Part shown: piece by piece, positions 53,558-62,945 of the stretch
Layout of the letters: every line of letters begins with the position of its first letter
Numbering within the stretch: the stretch's first letter is position 1
Origin: Flavobacterium segetis
GTDB taxonomy: Bacteria > Bacteroidota > Bacteroidia > Flavobacteriales > Flavobacteriaceae
Direction: 5' to 3'
Length of the DNA stretch: 64,000 nt
NCBI RefSeq assembly: GCF_900129575.1
Contig: NZ_FQWE01000003.1
Span: forward strand, 1-64,000
The notes under the pieces: model-generated
What the model was told of the DNA's origin: nothing
Seen by the model: only the letters and a program-made list of their open reading frames with translations
The model's database searches: none
Translations under genes and position numbers: made by a program

Positions 53558-56065
53558 ATGATAACGGATAACCAACCTGAAAAACTAAAAGGCCTTTCAG
53601 ACGAAGAGGTGTTAACGTCAAGAGCAAACTTTGGTAAGAATTCAATAATTCATGAAGAAAAGAATGTTTTTTTAAATTCTATTTTGGAAATGGTTATCGA
53701 ACCGATGTTCTTGCTATTAATAGCAGCCACTACTATTTATTTTATAACTGGCGATTACGGGAATGGGATTTTTATGATGGCTGCAATAGTATTAATTTCT
53801 ACCATTTCCCTTTATCAAGAATCAAAAAGCAGATCAGCGATACAAGCTTTAAAAAAGCTATCACAACCTAACAGCAAAGTCATTCGCAATGGCGAAATAG
53901 TAGAAATTTCCAGCGAAGAAATTGTAATAGGCGACCTGATTCAAACGGAGGAAGGTACTTTTATTCCTGCTGATGGAGTTATTATTCAATCTAATGATTT
54001 TGCAGTAAACGAATCTGTTTTAACAGGCGAATCGATGGCTGTATTCAAAAATGAATCGGCACTTACCAATACTGTTTTTCTTGGTACAATTGTCAGCAGC
54101 GGATTAGCTATTTGCAAAGTAACTGCCATTGGCAATGAAACCCAGTTAGGTAAAATTGGTAGAAGTATTGAAAATATCGTGGTAGAAAAAACACCTTTAC
54201 AAGTTCAGATAGGAAGTTTTGTAAAAAAAATGTCGATCGTAGGTTTAGTTATTTTTGGATTTGTTTGGGCTATCAATTTTTATAATTCAGGTGTTGTTTT
54301 AGATAGTTTATTGAAGGCACTTACACTTGCAATGAGCATCATTCCTGAGGAAATCCCAGTTGCTTTTACCACTTTTATGGCACTTGGTTCCTGGCGGTTA
54401 ATGAAAATGGGGATCATTGTTAAGCAAACTAAAACAGTAGAAACATTAGGAAGCGCTACAGTAATTTGTACTGACAAAACGGGTACAATTACTGAAAATA
54501 AAATGAGCCTTGCACAGGGTTACCTCTATGCTGATGATTCGATCATTACTGATTTTTCATCTGAATTAAGTATCGAATTATTGACTATAGCCATGTGGGC
54601 TAGCGAACCCATTCCTTTTGATCCAATGGAAATTGCCTTGCATGAAGCTTATACAAAATTAGATATAGTTGATGAAAGACCCAATTTCAGTTTAGTTCAT
54701 GAGTATCCTTTAGACGGAAAGCCGCCAATGATGACTCATGTATTCGAAAATAAGAATGGAACAAAAGTTATTGCTGCTAAAGGAGCGACCGAGGCGCTAA
54801 TGGCAACTTCGAATTTATCTGAAAAAGAAAAAGAGCAGATTTTAACCGCTATGAAAACAATGGCATTAGAAGGCTATAGAGTTCTAGGTGTTGGAATTAC
54901 TAATTTTCAAGGCAATGATTATCCTCAAAAACAGCAGGACTTTAAATTTGATTTTAAAGGATTAATTGCGTTTTATGATCCTCCAAAAGCAAATATAAAA
55001 GCAACATTCGAAACTTTCTATAATGCCGGAATTCAGATAAAAATTGTTACAGGAGACAATGCCGAAACAACAGCAACTATTGCCAAACAAGTTGGTTTTC
55101 GAAATGCCGATAAAACACTAAATGGAGATGAATTGATGGCCATGGACGATGCTACTCTTAAAACGAGAGTAATGGAAACCGCCATATTTACTAGAATGTT
55201 TCCGGAGGCAAAACTAAAAATTATAAAAGCTTTAAAAGACAATAATCAAATTGTGGCAATGACTGGCGATGGTGTAAATGATGGCCCAGCTTTAAAATCA
55301 GCTCATATAGGAATTGCGATGGGAAAAAAAGGAACCGAAATCGCTAAGCAAGCTGCGAATTTAATTTTAATAGATGATGATTTCTCTAAAATGATTGATG
55401 CTATTGCTATGGGTCGAAAAATTTATAGCAATCTAAAAAAAGCAATTCAGTATATCATTTCCATTCACATTCCTATTATTCTAATTGTCTTTATTCCGCT
55501 GGCATTGGGCTGGATTTATCCTAATATATTTTCTCCCGTTCATGTAATTTTTCTAGAAATAATTATGGGCCCAACTTGTTCTATAATTTATGAAAATGAA
55601 CCAATGGAACGCAATTTAATGAAAGTCAAACCAAGACTTTTTACTACCACTTTTTTTAAACTTAATGAAATCACACTTAGCATCATTCAGGGAATAGTGA
55701 TCACTCTTGGCTTATTATTTATTTATCAATATTGCGTAACTATAAATTGCTCTGAAAAGACCACGAGAACCTTAATTTTCTTGACTTTGATCACAGCGAA
55801 TATTTTTTTGACATTAACTAATCGTTCATTTTATTATTCAATTTTCACAACCTTACGCTATAAAAATAATTTAGTTTTAATCATTATAAGTGCCACTATT
55901 GCAATGACTGCTTCGTTACTATTTATTCCTTTACTCACTACATTTTTTGAATTTGAAAAGGTTTCTGGAGTGCAACTAAGTTTAAGTATTATAGTTGGGT
56001 TTCTTTCGGTAATTTGGATAGAAATTTACAAAGTTTACAAACGAAGAAAAGTGCCTCAAGCTTGA
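53558..56065 (+). CDS. Cation-translocating P-type ATPase
   Basis: This 835-residue P-type ATPase has a short cation-ATPase N-terminus (GLSDEEVLTSRANFGKNSI) and the A-domain motif VLTGES near 154. PEEIPVAFTT lies in helix M4, the phosphorylation motif ICTDKTGTITENKMS follows, then KGATEALM, and MTGDGVNDGPALKSAHIGIAMG is the hinge. M4 has PEEIP, a P2-type pattern, so calcium or another divalent cation is plausible but not proven. There is no N-terminal heavy-metal domain. Confidence 0.88.
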   Translation: MITDNQPEKLKGLSDEEVLTSRANFGKNSIIHEEKNVFLNSILEMVIEPMFLLLIAATTIYFITGDYGNGIFMMAAIVLISTISLYQESKSRSAIQALKKLSQPNSKVIRNGEIVEISSEEIVIGDLIQTEEGTFIPADGVIIQSNDFAVNESVLTGESMAVFKNESALTNTVFLGTIVSSGLAICKVTAIGNETQLGKIGRSIENIVVEKTPLQVQIGSFVKKMSIVGLVIFGFVWAINFYNSGVVLDSLLKALTLAMSIIPEEIPVAFTTFMALGSWRLMKMGIIVKQTKTVETLGSATVICTDKTGTITENKMSLAQGYLYADDSIITDFSSELSIELLTIAMWASEPIPFDPMEIALHEAYTKLDIVDERPNFSLVHEYPLDGKPPMMTHVFENKNGTKVIAAKGATEALMATSNLSEKEKEQILTAMKTMALEGYRVLGVGITNFQGNDYPQKQQDFKFDFKGLIAFYDPPKANIKATFETFYNAGIQIKIVTGDNAETTATIAKQVGFRNADKTLNGDELMAMDDATLKTRVMETAIFTRMFPEAKLKIIKALKDNNQIVAMTGDGVNDGPALKSAHIGIAMGKKGTEIAKQAANLILIDDDFSKMIDAIAMGRKIYSNLKKAIQYIISIHIPIILIVFIPLALGWIYPNIFSPVHVIFLEIIMGPTCSIIYENEPMERNLMKVKPRLFTTTFFKLNEITLSIIQGIVITLGLLFIYQYCVTINCSEKTTRTLIFLTLITANIFLTLTNRSFYYSIFTTLRYKNNLVLIIISATIAMTASLLFIPLLTTFFEFEKVSGVQLSLSIIVGFLSVIWIEIYKVYKRRKVPQA

Positions 56066-56071
56066 TAGCTT

Positions 56072-57466
56072 TTATTTTTTATCGTTTTTAAAAATAATAT
56101 TTAATCCCAATTGGAACGAGAGATTGTTTGCTTTTGAAATATCTCTATATTCTAAAAGATTATCCGCAAGAACATAGAAATTAACAGGTCCAAAATTAGT
56201 TGACAATCCTAGCCCGAGATTATTAAAAGAATAGGAATCTATAGTGTAAGTAGCTTTAAAGTCTAAAGATTTAAAAACTTTTCGACGATAATAGGTTGTT
56301 AGAGCAATTAATGGTGTTCTTGGTGTGGTCATTACAAATAGCTGAGCACCAACAGCATTTTTAAAAATTGTCTCTCGATTAGAATTTAAGCAGTCACATT
56401 CCTCAGGTCTTTCTTCATCAAATGAAAATTGAATCGAACTGTTAAACTTTGCGGGGCGCCAAGTGGTATATTTTGAATTTAATGTATCTAATGGAATTGC
56501 TTCTTGAAAATCTTTATATAGGTTGTCAACAGAATCACCAGAACTAAATTTAGGAATTATACCTCTATAATTATAAAGTCCTTTTAAGGAATAACTTTCG
56601 ACATCTTTAGCGTGTCTAATAAAACCAATATCTAAAATGCTGGCTGTGATTTGGATGTTTTTTTTTGGGTAATAAGTAAAACCCGCATCGAATCCCAAGC
56701 CTAAATTACCCCCTAAAAGAGCTCTTTTTATTATATCCTTAGTTACGTTTGGAGTTGAATTTTCATCAAAATACTCCTTAAATCCCGAAGTATTAAGTTG
56801 CAATTGCGACTTGATTTGCTGATCATAAACTCCTGTATTTGAAGGAAATGTGTAAATATAACCAGAGTTATCAGTTGAAGTTGCATTAAAAATACTAGAG
56901 TAAATTTTTGCACGCGCTCCAAAAATCAATTTTTTAGTGATATTTTTATGAAAACCAATATGATAAACAGCTAGTAAATCTGTTTTTACATTTAAGTCAC
57001 CTAAATTAAAAATTTTACCTAAATAATCTCTATTTCCATCTAACGCTAAAATGGCTAAATCTTTTGGCATATAATACAAAGCATCAAATTCTTGATACAT
57101 CCCAAAGGAAACATAAATGTTGTTTTCTTGTTTTACGATTTTAAAACCGCCATTAAAGATCTCCACTTGTTGATTCATTGCTAGATGGTCTTTTCTAGTT
57201 GTAGAAAAGACTACGTTGCGCAACTTAATATTAAAGTTGACACCATTATTTGCAAATAAATCGTACGCAGAAAAGCCTGTAGAACCTATATTTGCTGAAA
57301 TACCAGATAATAATGGAACTCCAAAATACCAGTCGTACTTAAAATCAGAACCAGGATTTGTTAATAGTGATTGTGGAACTTTCGTAAAATTATATAGAAT
57401 TTGCTTATTTTGTGAATAACAATTTATAGTTAGGATCACAATTGAAATTAGTAATGATTTTCTCAT
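56072..57466 (-). CDS. DUF5723-like outer-membrane protein
   Basis: This 464-residue protein has a signal peptide (SLLISIVILTINCYSQ). Amphipathic beta-strands run throughout, ending in YKDISKANNLSFQLGLNIIF-type barrel strands. The overall character fits DUF5723 outer-membrane proteins of Bacteroidota, of unknown function. Its ATG overlaps the stop codon of the lipoprotein gene upstream by 4 bp (ATGA), so translation of the pair is probably coupled. Confidence 0.75.
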   Translation of the reverse strand: MRKSLLISIVILTINCYSQNKQILYNFTKVPQSLLTNPGSDFKYDWYFGVPLLSGISANIGSTGFSAYDLFANNGVNFNIKLRNVVFSTTRKDHLAMNQQVEIFNGGFKIVKQENNIYVSFGMYQEFDALYYMPKDLAILALDGNRDYLGKIFNLGDLNVKTDLLAVYHIGFHKNITKKLIFGARAKIYSSIFNATSTDNSGYIYTFPSNTGVYDQQIKSQLQLNTSGFKEYFDENSTPNVTKDIIKRALLGGNLGLGFDAGFTYYPKKNIQITASILDIGFIRHAKDVESYSLKGLYNYRGIIPKFSSGDSVDNLYKDFQEAIPLDTLNSKYTTWRPAKFNSSIQFSFDEERPEECDCLNSNRETIFKNAVGAQLFVMTTPRTPLIALTTYYRRKVFKSLDFKATYTIDSYSFNNLGLGLSTNFGPVNFYVLADNLLEYRDISKANNLSFQLGLNIIFKNDKK

Positions 57467-58014
57467 TCAACTACTAAATAAGCAGTTACACTGGAGCGCA
57501 ATTTTAAACTTCCTACACTATCCTTAGTCAATGGTTTACCAGGACTAATGGTCATTATAAAAGCGATTTTTGTAGTTCTTTTTAATAAGTCAAGCTGCAC
57601 GTTCTCAAATATATCTGTTTTAGTGGTTTTATTTTCTGCACCACTATAGGATGGAATAGCTAAGTTAAGAACATGAACTGGCTGATTATTTATATCCAAA
57701 AAAAATAAATTTAATGAATATGCTCTATTTATAGTGTTTTCTAATTCAAAGAATAGTTCTACTTTTTTTAATCGACGTTTAAAGAAGGAATCATTAAACA
57801 GTTGGATAGTTGGTGCGTCAAAAATGACATTTTGTTCCACTCCATTAACAATGAATTGGCTTGCTTGTATATCGAAAGATGCTAAATTAGCTACAACTAC
57901 AGGTTCCGTTTTAAAATTATTAACTTGATCAAAATCGAGATCGCTCGCACAAGAGTTAGAAAACAGCAAGAGCAATAGTATCCCTAAAAATTGATTTGAA
58001 GTGCATCCTTTCAT
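57463..58014 (-). CDS. Hypothetical lipoprotein coupled to the DUF5723-like gene
   Basis: This 183-residue protein has a lipoprotein-type signal (LGILLLLLFSNSCASD) with Cys22 as the likely lipidated residue. The mature part is beta-rich, without a domain I recognise. It is translationally coupled to the outer-membrane protein gene that follows, which suggests the two act together at the outer membrane. Function unknown. Confidence 0.75.
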   Translation of the reverse strand: MKGCTSNQFLGILLLLLFSNSCASDLDFDQVNNFKTEPVVVANLASFDIQASQFIVNGVEQNVIFDAPTIQLFNDSFFKRRLKKVELFFELENTINRAYSLNLFFLDINNQPVHVLNLAIPSYSGAENKTTKTDIFENVQLDLLKRTTKIAFIMTISPGKPLTKDSVGSLKLRSSVTAYLVVE

Positions 58015-58104
58015 TTAATATCATTAATTTATCAGTAAATAACGCTTCATTATTCTATTTAGTATTAAAATATGAAACAACTTAGAGTTAGGAAAATATT
58101 TTCT

Positions 58105-58968
58105 CTAATGATATGCTTTAAACAATTTAGAGGCATCGTTGTATGCGCTTTCAAAACTCATTGGGCTTAAATTATGCAACTGCTTTTGAGCTGTAAAATA
58201 AGACAATAACTTTTCTGTAGGCATATTTCCTGTTAGCTTATCCGTGGCCATTGGGCAACCACCAAAACCCTGAATAGCGCCATCAAAACGGCGGCATCCT
58301 GCTTTGTAAGCGGCATCAATTTTCTCAAACCATTTATCTGGAGTGGTATGTAAGTGCGCTCCAAACTCTACCTCTGGATAGGCTGGAATTAAATTTGAAA
58401 ACAAATAAGAGATTACGCCAGGACTAGAACTGCCAACTGTATCCGAGAGCGATAAAATTTTCACACCCATATCTACTAGCTTTCGAGTCCAATCACCTAC
58501 AATATCTACATTCCAAGGATCGCCATAAGGATTACCAAAACCCATTGACAAGTAAGCCACAACCTCCTTATTACTTCTATCTGCGATATTTAAAATTTCT
58601 TGAAGTGTACTTAAACTTTCAGCAATAGTTTTATGAGTGTTACGCATTTGGAAATTCTCAGAAATAGAAAATGGAAAACCTAAATATTGAATTTCGCTAT
58701 ACTTAGAAGCAAGTTCAGCTCCTTGTATGTTAGCAATTATCGCTAATAATTTACTTTTAGTTTGAGATAAATCAAGGCGTCCTAAAACCTCAGCGGTGTC
58801 TTGCATTTGCGGAATCGCTTTTGGAGAAACAAAGCTTCCAAAATCGATACTGTCAAACCCCACACGTAATAGTGATTGAATATAAGCTACTTTTCTCTCA
58901 GTAGGAATAAATGGTTTAATGCCTTGCATAGCATCGCGCGGACATTCTATAATTTTTATTGACTCCAT
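58105..58968 (-). CDS. Hydroxymethylglutaryl-CoA lyase
   Basis: This 287-residue HMGL-like TIM-barrel enzyme cleaves HMG-CoA to acetyl-CoA and acetoacetate in leucine degradation. Segments include IECPRDAMQGIKPFIPTERK at 7-26, FGSFVSPKAIPQM, LSDTVGSS, and the metal/cysteine loop GGCPMATDKLTGNMPTE near 235-251 containing the active-site Cys. It is not a longer isopropylmalate synthase-type protein. The ATG lies only 7 nt beyond a TATCTTTG box, so the transcript may be leaderless. Confidence 0.92.
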   Translation of the reverse strand: MESIKIIECPRDAMQGIKPFIPTERKVAYIQSLLRVGFDSIDFGSFVSPKAIPQMQDTAEVLGRLDLSQTKSKLLAIIANIQGAELASKYSEIQYLGFPFSISENFQMRNTHKTIAESLSTLQEILNIADRSNKEVVAYLSMGFGNPYGDPWNVDIVGDWTRKLVDMGVKILSLSDTVGSSSPGVISYLFSNLIPAYPEVEFGAHLHTTPDKWFEKIDAAYKAGCRRFDGAIQGFGGCPMATDKLTGNMPTEKLLSYFTAQKQLHNLSPMSFESAYNDASKLFKAYH

Positions 58969-58975
58969 AGAAAGC

Positions 58976-59006
58976 CAAAGATACTAAAGATATTGTTTTT
59001 ACGAAA
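58976..59006 (-). promoter_or_regulatory. Promoter of the HMG-CoA lyase gene
   Basis: On the minus strand TTTC (59006-59003) and TATCTTTG (58983-58976) are exactly 19 bp apart, a 3-of-4 and full match to the Bacteroidota consensus. The ATG begins 8 nt after the -7 box, pointing to a leaderless or near-leaderless mRNA. Confidence 0.6.
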
Positions 59007-59033
59007 TCGTTTTTTTATCTAAGTAAAAAGTAA

Positions 59034-59083
59034 TTATTACGTATTATGGTAATAATTAAAATTATTACCATAATACGTAATAA
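59034..59083. repeat. Perfect 23-bp inverted repeat
   Basis: Arms at 59034-59056 and 59061-59083 are exactly complementary, with a 4-nt centre (TAAA). The structure arises because two copies of TATTAC-N8-GTAATA sit head to head. No T-run or gene end is adjacent, so it is more likely a protein-binding site than a terminator. Confidence 0.85.
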
Positions 59084-59110
59084 AGTAGTTTATTACACAT
59101 TTTGGTAATA
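59035..59110. promoter_or_regulatory. Three-site operator array, TATTAC-N8-GTAATA at 28-bp spacing
   Basis: Sites at 59035-59054, 59063-59082 and 59091-59110 all have the dyad TATTAC, eight bases, GTAATA. Centres are exactly 28 bp apart. The array fills the divergent region between HMG-CoA lyase and the SatD-like gene, upstream of both predicted promoters. It is most simply explained as binding sites for the helix-turn-helix protein encoded immediately downstream (59149-59760); that assignment is inference. Confidence 0.78.
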
Positions 59111-59113
59111 GTA

Positions 59114-59144
59114 ATTGCTTTTTCAAAATAAAACAGTAATTTTA
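59114..59144 (+). promoter_or_regulatory. Candidate promoter of the SatD-like gene
   Basis: ATTG (59114-59117), 19 bp, TAATTTTA (59137-59144), each one base off the consensus at ideal spacing. The ATG follows 4 nt after the -7 box, suggesting a leaderless transcript. Site 3 of the operator array ends 4 bp upstream of the -33 box. Confidence 0.45.
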
Positions 59145-59148
59145 ACAG

Positions 59149-59760
59149 ATGATTGCAATACTGACAGCAGATATAATTGACTCTAGAAAGCTACCTTCTA
59201 ATAAATGGATTGAAGGTTTGAAAACCTTATTGAACACCATTGGGAAAACTCCAAATGATTGGGAAATATATCGTGGCGATGAATTTCAATTAGAAATTAA
59301 AAATCCCGAAGACTCACTGCTAATAGCTTTTAAGCTCAAAGCGTATTTTAAATCTATTAATTTAGACATTAGAATGAGCTTTGGCTTTGGAAATAAAACA
59401 TATAAAGCAAAAAAAATTACGGAAAGTAACGGTACCGCTTTTATTCGTTCTGGCGAAACATTTGCTACTTTGAAAAAACAAAAATTAAATTTAGCAATCA
59501 ATTCTGGAAACGTAGTCTTTGATGAAGAAATAAACTTAATTTTAAAACTAAGTTTATCTTTTATGGATAACTGGCTGCAACAAGCTGCTGAATTTGTCTT
59601 GATTGCCATTCAAAATCCAACGCTTTCACAAGAAGAAATTGGTGTAAAACTGGGTATAAATCAAGCCGCTGTTAGCCGAAGACAAAAACGATCTAATTAT
59701 GAATTACTACTTCAAGTTGAAAACCATTTTAAATTTAAATTAAAAACACTTGAGTTATGA
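59149..59760 (+). CDS. SatD-like protein with C-terminal helix-turn-helix
   Basis: This 203-residue protein opens MIAILTADIIDSRKLPS and continues WEIYRGDEFQLEIKNPEDSLLIAFKLKAYF, as in the SatD family, which recalls nucleotidyl-cyclase-like folds. The C-terminal quarter contains LSQEEIGVKLGINQAAVSRRQKRSNYELLLQ, a sigma-70-region-4-like or LuxR-like helix-turn-helix. Family function is not known. The three-site operator array upstream suggests autoregulation. It overlaps the DUF3307 gene by 4 bp (ATGA), so the two are coupled. Confidence 0.83.
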   Translation: MIAILTADIIDSRKLPSNKWIEGLKTLLNTIGKTPNDWEIYRGDEFQLEIKNPEDSLLIAFKLKAYFKSINLDIRMSFGFGNKTYKAKKITESNGTAFIRSGETFATLKKQKLNLAINSGNVVFDEEINLILKLSLSFMDNWLQQAAEFVLIAIQNPTLSQEEIGVKLGINQAAVSRRQKRSNYELLLQVENHFKFKLKTLEL

Positions 59761-60467
59761 TCCTATTTGTAAAACTACTTTTGGCACATTTACTTAGTGA
59801 TTTTTTATTACAAGCCACTTCATGGGTAAAAGATAAAGAACATAAGAAACACAGAAGCATTTACTTGTACATTCATATTATTTTAAACTTTATTCTAGCT
59901 TGGATTTTAGTGGGAAAACAAGATTTTGGTTGGTATGCTTTAGCTCTGGCAATATCTCACGGCTTTATTGTTTTTTTAAAATTGTATTTTCAAACTTCAA
60001 AAACAAAACGCAGTTGGTTTTTAGCAAATCAAATTTCACACTTATTAATGATTACAGCAATTACTTTACTTTACACCAACACTATATTTGAATTTTCAGC
60101 TTTACGAAATCCATTTTGGTTTATTACAACTGCTATTATTCTCTTGACAAAACCAACATCAATACTTATTAAAAATATAATATCAATTTGGACACCAGAA
60201 AATAAATCGAAAGATGAATCACTCCAAAATGCAGGAAATTATATAGGAATACTAGAACGGCTTTTCGTGTTCTGCTTTATATTAACAGATCACTTTGAAG
60301 CTATCGGATTTTTATTAGCAGCAAAATCAATTTTTAGATTTGGCGATTTAAAAGAAGCTAAAGATCGAAAGCTCACTGAATATGTATTAATTGGAACCTT
60401 ACTAAGTTTTGGTATTGCATTGTTGATTGGACTTGTAGTCCAATTAGGTTTACGATTTTCTTTTTAG
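59757..60467 (+). CDS. DUF3307 membrane protein
   Basis: This 236-residue protein has about six to seven membrane segments and the DUF3307 opening [32 protein letters not shown], in which conserved His and Asp residues (AHLLSDF, KHR) sit in the first helices. Function is unknown. Pairing with SatD-like genes is, from memory, seen in other genomes. Its last 18 bp overlap the 3' end of convergent pyrD. Confidence 0.85.
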   Translation: MILFVKLLLAHLLSDFLLQATSWVKDKEHKKHRSIYLYIHIILNFILAWILVGKQDFGWYALALAISHGFIVFLKLYFQTSKTKRSWFLANQISHLLMITAITLLYTNTIFEFSALRNPFWFITTAIILLTKPTSILIKNIISIWTPENKSKDESLQNAGNYIGILERLFVFCFILTDHFEAIGFLLAAKSIFRFGDLKEAKDRKLTEYVLIGTLLSFGIALLIGLVVQLGLRFSF

Positions 60468-61472
60468 AATTTCTTTATTTATAGCTTTCACTAAAGCTGG
60501 ACCTTCATATATAAAGCCAGTGTAGAGTTGTACTAAACTTGCTCCAGCATCTAATTTTTCAAGAGCATCTTGCGCTGAATGAATTCCTCCCACTCCAATG
60601 ATAGGAAATGATTTATTGCTTTTTTCCGATAAAAAACGGATCACTTCAGTGGAGCGATTAGACAAAGGTTTACCAGATAATCCGCCCATTTCTGATTTTG
60701 TATCAGACTTTAAACCTGCTCTCGAAAGCGTTGTATTAGTGGCAATAACACCCGCAATTTTAGTTTCATTTACAATTTCAATAATATCAAGAAGTTGCTC
60801 ATTTGTAAGATCTGGAGCAATTTTTAATAAAATTGGTTTTTGTTTTGGCTTAGCCAAATTCTTATTTTGGATTGTTTGCAACAATTTTTTCAATGGTTCT
60901 TTATCCTGCAAAGCGCGGAGATTAGGCGTATTAGGCGAACTTACATTCACTACAAAATAATCAACGTAATCAAAAAGTGCTTCAAAACAAATTTCATAAT
61001 CATTAGTGGCATTTTCATTTGGCGTTACTTTATTTTTGCCAATGTTTCCTCCTATTAATACACCAGTGTTTTTTCTCAACCGTTCTACAGCCGCCGTAAC
61101 ACCTCCATTATTAAAACCCATTCTATTGATTATCGCTGAATCTTCCTTTAAACGAAACAATCGCTTTTTTGGATTTCCCTCTTGACCAATGGGCGTAAGG
61201 GTTCCTATTTCTATGAATCCAAAACCAAAATTAGATAATTCTTTATACAAGACCGCATCTTTATCAAAACCAGCCGCTAAACCAACTGGATTTGGGAATT
61301 TCAATCCAAATACCTCAGTTTCCAATCGCTTATCATTTACTACATACAAAGCTTTAAAAATCAATGGAAAGCCTGGTATTTTTGACAATAAACGAATTAA
61401 AGAGAAAGTAAAATAATGTACTTTTTCAGGATCAAACTGAAAAAGAATCGAACGTATGAGTAGTTTGTACAT
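60450..61472 (-). CDS. pyrD: Quinone-dependent dihydroorotate dehydrogenase (class 2)
   Basis: This 340-residue enzyme oxidises dihydroorotate to orotate in pyrimidine synthesis and passes electrons to quinone. The N-terminal amphipathic membrane-binding helices (about 1-40: [27 protein letters not shown]) define class 2. The core shows [63 protein letters not shown] with the catalytic serine, and [28 protein letters not shown]. The 3' end overlaps the convergent DUF3307 gene. Confidence 0.95.
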   Translation of the reverse strand: MYKLLIRSILFQFDPEKVHYFTFSLIRLLSKIPGFPLIFKALYVVNDKRLETEVFGLKFPNPVGLAAGFDKDAVLYKELSNFGFGFIEIGTLTPIGQEGNPKKRLFRLKEDSAIINRMGFNNGGVTAAVERLRKNTGVLIGGNIGKNKVTPNENATNDYEICFEALFDYVDYFVVNVSSPNTPNLRALQDKEPLKKLLQTIQNKNLAKPKQKPILLKIAPDLTNEQLLDIIEIVNETKIAGVIATNTTLSRAGLKSDTKSEMGGLSGKPLSNRSTEVIRFLSEKSNKSFPIIGVGGIHSAQDALEKLDAGASLVQLYTGFIYEGPALVKAINKEILKRKS

Positions 61473-61560
61473 TGTATTGTTGTTGTGTTGTGCAAAAATA
61501 GAATTATCTAGTCGATAAATAAATAATTGTACCCTAAATTACTTTGACAAAATATTTACC

Positions 61561-61594
61561 TTGAAAAAAGCTTCTAAAAAATTGATTATATTTG
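61561..61594 (+). promoter_or_regulatory. Promoter of pepT
   Basis: TTG at 61561-61563, 23 bp, then TATATTTG at 61587-61594 (full TAnnTTTG match). An upstream TTG start at 61592 overlaps the -7 box, which supports the ATG at 61610. Confidence 0.5.
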
Positions 61595-61609
61595 CATAAA
61601 ATTCAAAAA

Positions 61610-62863
61610 ATGCAGCACATTATAGACCGTTTTATCAGTTATGTAATTATCGATACAGAATCTGATGCAAACTCAGAGACAACACCTAGTACAAAGAAGC
61701 AATGGAATCTTGCCAATAAATTGGTAGAAGAACTAAAAGCTATAGGTATGCAGGATGTAACCATAGACGATAAAGCTTATATTATGGCAACTTTACCAAG
61801 TAATGTTAATCATGAAGTACCCACTATTGGGTTTATATCTCATTTTGATACTTCACCTGACTTTTGTGGAGCTAATGTAAAGCCACAGATTATAACGAAC
61901 TATGACGGTAAGGATATTATATTAAATGCGGAAAGAAACATTATTTTATCTCCAAATTATTTTAAAGACTTATTACTATACAAAGGACAAACTTTAATAA
62001 CGACTGACGGTACAACTTTGTTAGGAGCTGATGATAAGGCGGGTATTACAGAAATTGTCACAGCAATGGAATACCTCGTCAAAAATCCAGAAATCAAACA
62101 TGGAAAAATCAGAGTTGGATTTACACCAGATGAAGAAATTGGTCGTGGTGCACACCACTTTGATGTGGAAAAATTTGGAGCTAAGTGGGCATACACTATG
62201 GATGGAAGCCAAATAGGGGAATTAGAATACGAAAATTTTAACGCAGCTGCCGCCAAAATAACATTTAAAGGCAAAAGCGTTCATCCCGGATATGCTAAAG
62301 GTAAAATGATTAATTCTATGTTAATCGCTAATGATTTTATCAATAAGTTACCTGTCGACGAAACTCCTGAAACCACGAAAGGATATGAAGGATTTTTTCA
62401 TGTGCACCATTTAAAAGGATCAATTGAGGAGACTGTTCTCGAACTTATTATTAGAGATCACAGCAAGAAAAAATTTGAAAAGCGTAAAGAATTAATTGAA
62501 AAAATTACGAGAAAAATCAATAAGAAATTTGCTAAACAGTTTGGTGAAGATATTGTAATAACTGAAATAAAAGATCAGTATTACAACATGAAAGAAAAAG
62601 TTTTACCAGTTAAACATATTGTAGACATTGCAGAAAAAGCAATGAAAGAAATTGGAATAAAACCAATTATAAAACCTATTCGCGGTGGGACTGACGGATC
62701 ACAATTATCATACAAAGGGTTGCCTTGTCCAAATATTTTTGCAGGTGGTCATAATTTTCATGGCAAATATGAATATGTCCCGGTAGAAAGTATGCAAAAA
62801 GCAGTCGAGGTTATTGTAAAAATTGCAGAACTAACAGCTGCCGAAAACCAAATAAAAAATTAA
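61610..62863 (+). CDS. pepT: Peptidase T (tripeptide aminopeptidase)
   Basis: This 417-residue M20 metallopeptidase removes N-terminal residues from tripeptides. Motifs are [13 protein letters not shown] at the start, [20 protein letters not shown] (zinc His and Asp), [20 protein letters not shown] (bridging Asp), [29 protein letters not shown] (catalytic Glu), and the C-terminal [19 protein letters not shown]. The dimerisation domain is in the middle. Full length. It ends at the bidirectional terminator at 62906-62935. Confidence 0.95.
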   Translation: MQHIIDRFISYVIIDTESDANSETTPSTKKQWNLANKLVEELKAIGMQDVTIDDKAYIMATLPSNVNHEVPTIGFISHFDTSPDFCGANVKPQIITNYDGKDIILNAERNIILSPNYFKDLLLYKGQTLITTDGTTLLGADDKAGITEIVTAMEYLVKNPEIKHGKIRVGFTPDEEIGRGAHHFDVEKFGAKWAYTMDGSQIGELEYENFNAAAAKITFKGKSVHPGYAKGKMINSMLIANDFINKLPVDETPETTKGYEGFFHVHHLKGSIEETVLELIIRDHSKKKFEKRKELIEKITRKINKKFAKQFGEDIVITEIKDQYYNMKEKVLPVKHIVDIAEKAMKEIGIKPIIKPIRGGTDGSQLSYKGLPCPNIFAGGHNFHGKYEYVPVESMQKAVEVIVKIAELTAAENQIKN

Positions 62864-62905
62864 ATTAATTAATATATATTTTTAATTTATTTTGAGAAAT
62901 TTGAT

Positions 62906-62935
62906 AAAAAGCTGATTCTAACGAATTAGCTTTTT
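62906..62935. terminator. Bidirectional terminator between pepT and the histidine kinase gene
   Basis: Arms at 62906-62918 and 62923-62935 form a 13-bp stem with one G-U pair and a 4-nt loop, ending in AAAAA/TTTTT runs on both sides, between two convergent genes. Confidence 0.88.
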
Positions 62936-62945
62936 ATTATCTAAG

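Noticed and set aside
59034..59083. 23-bp inverted repeat considered as a transcription terminator
   Set aside because: It lies between divergent gene starts, has no T-run and is explained by two head-to-head operator dyads.
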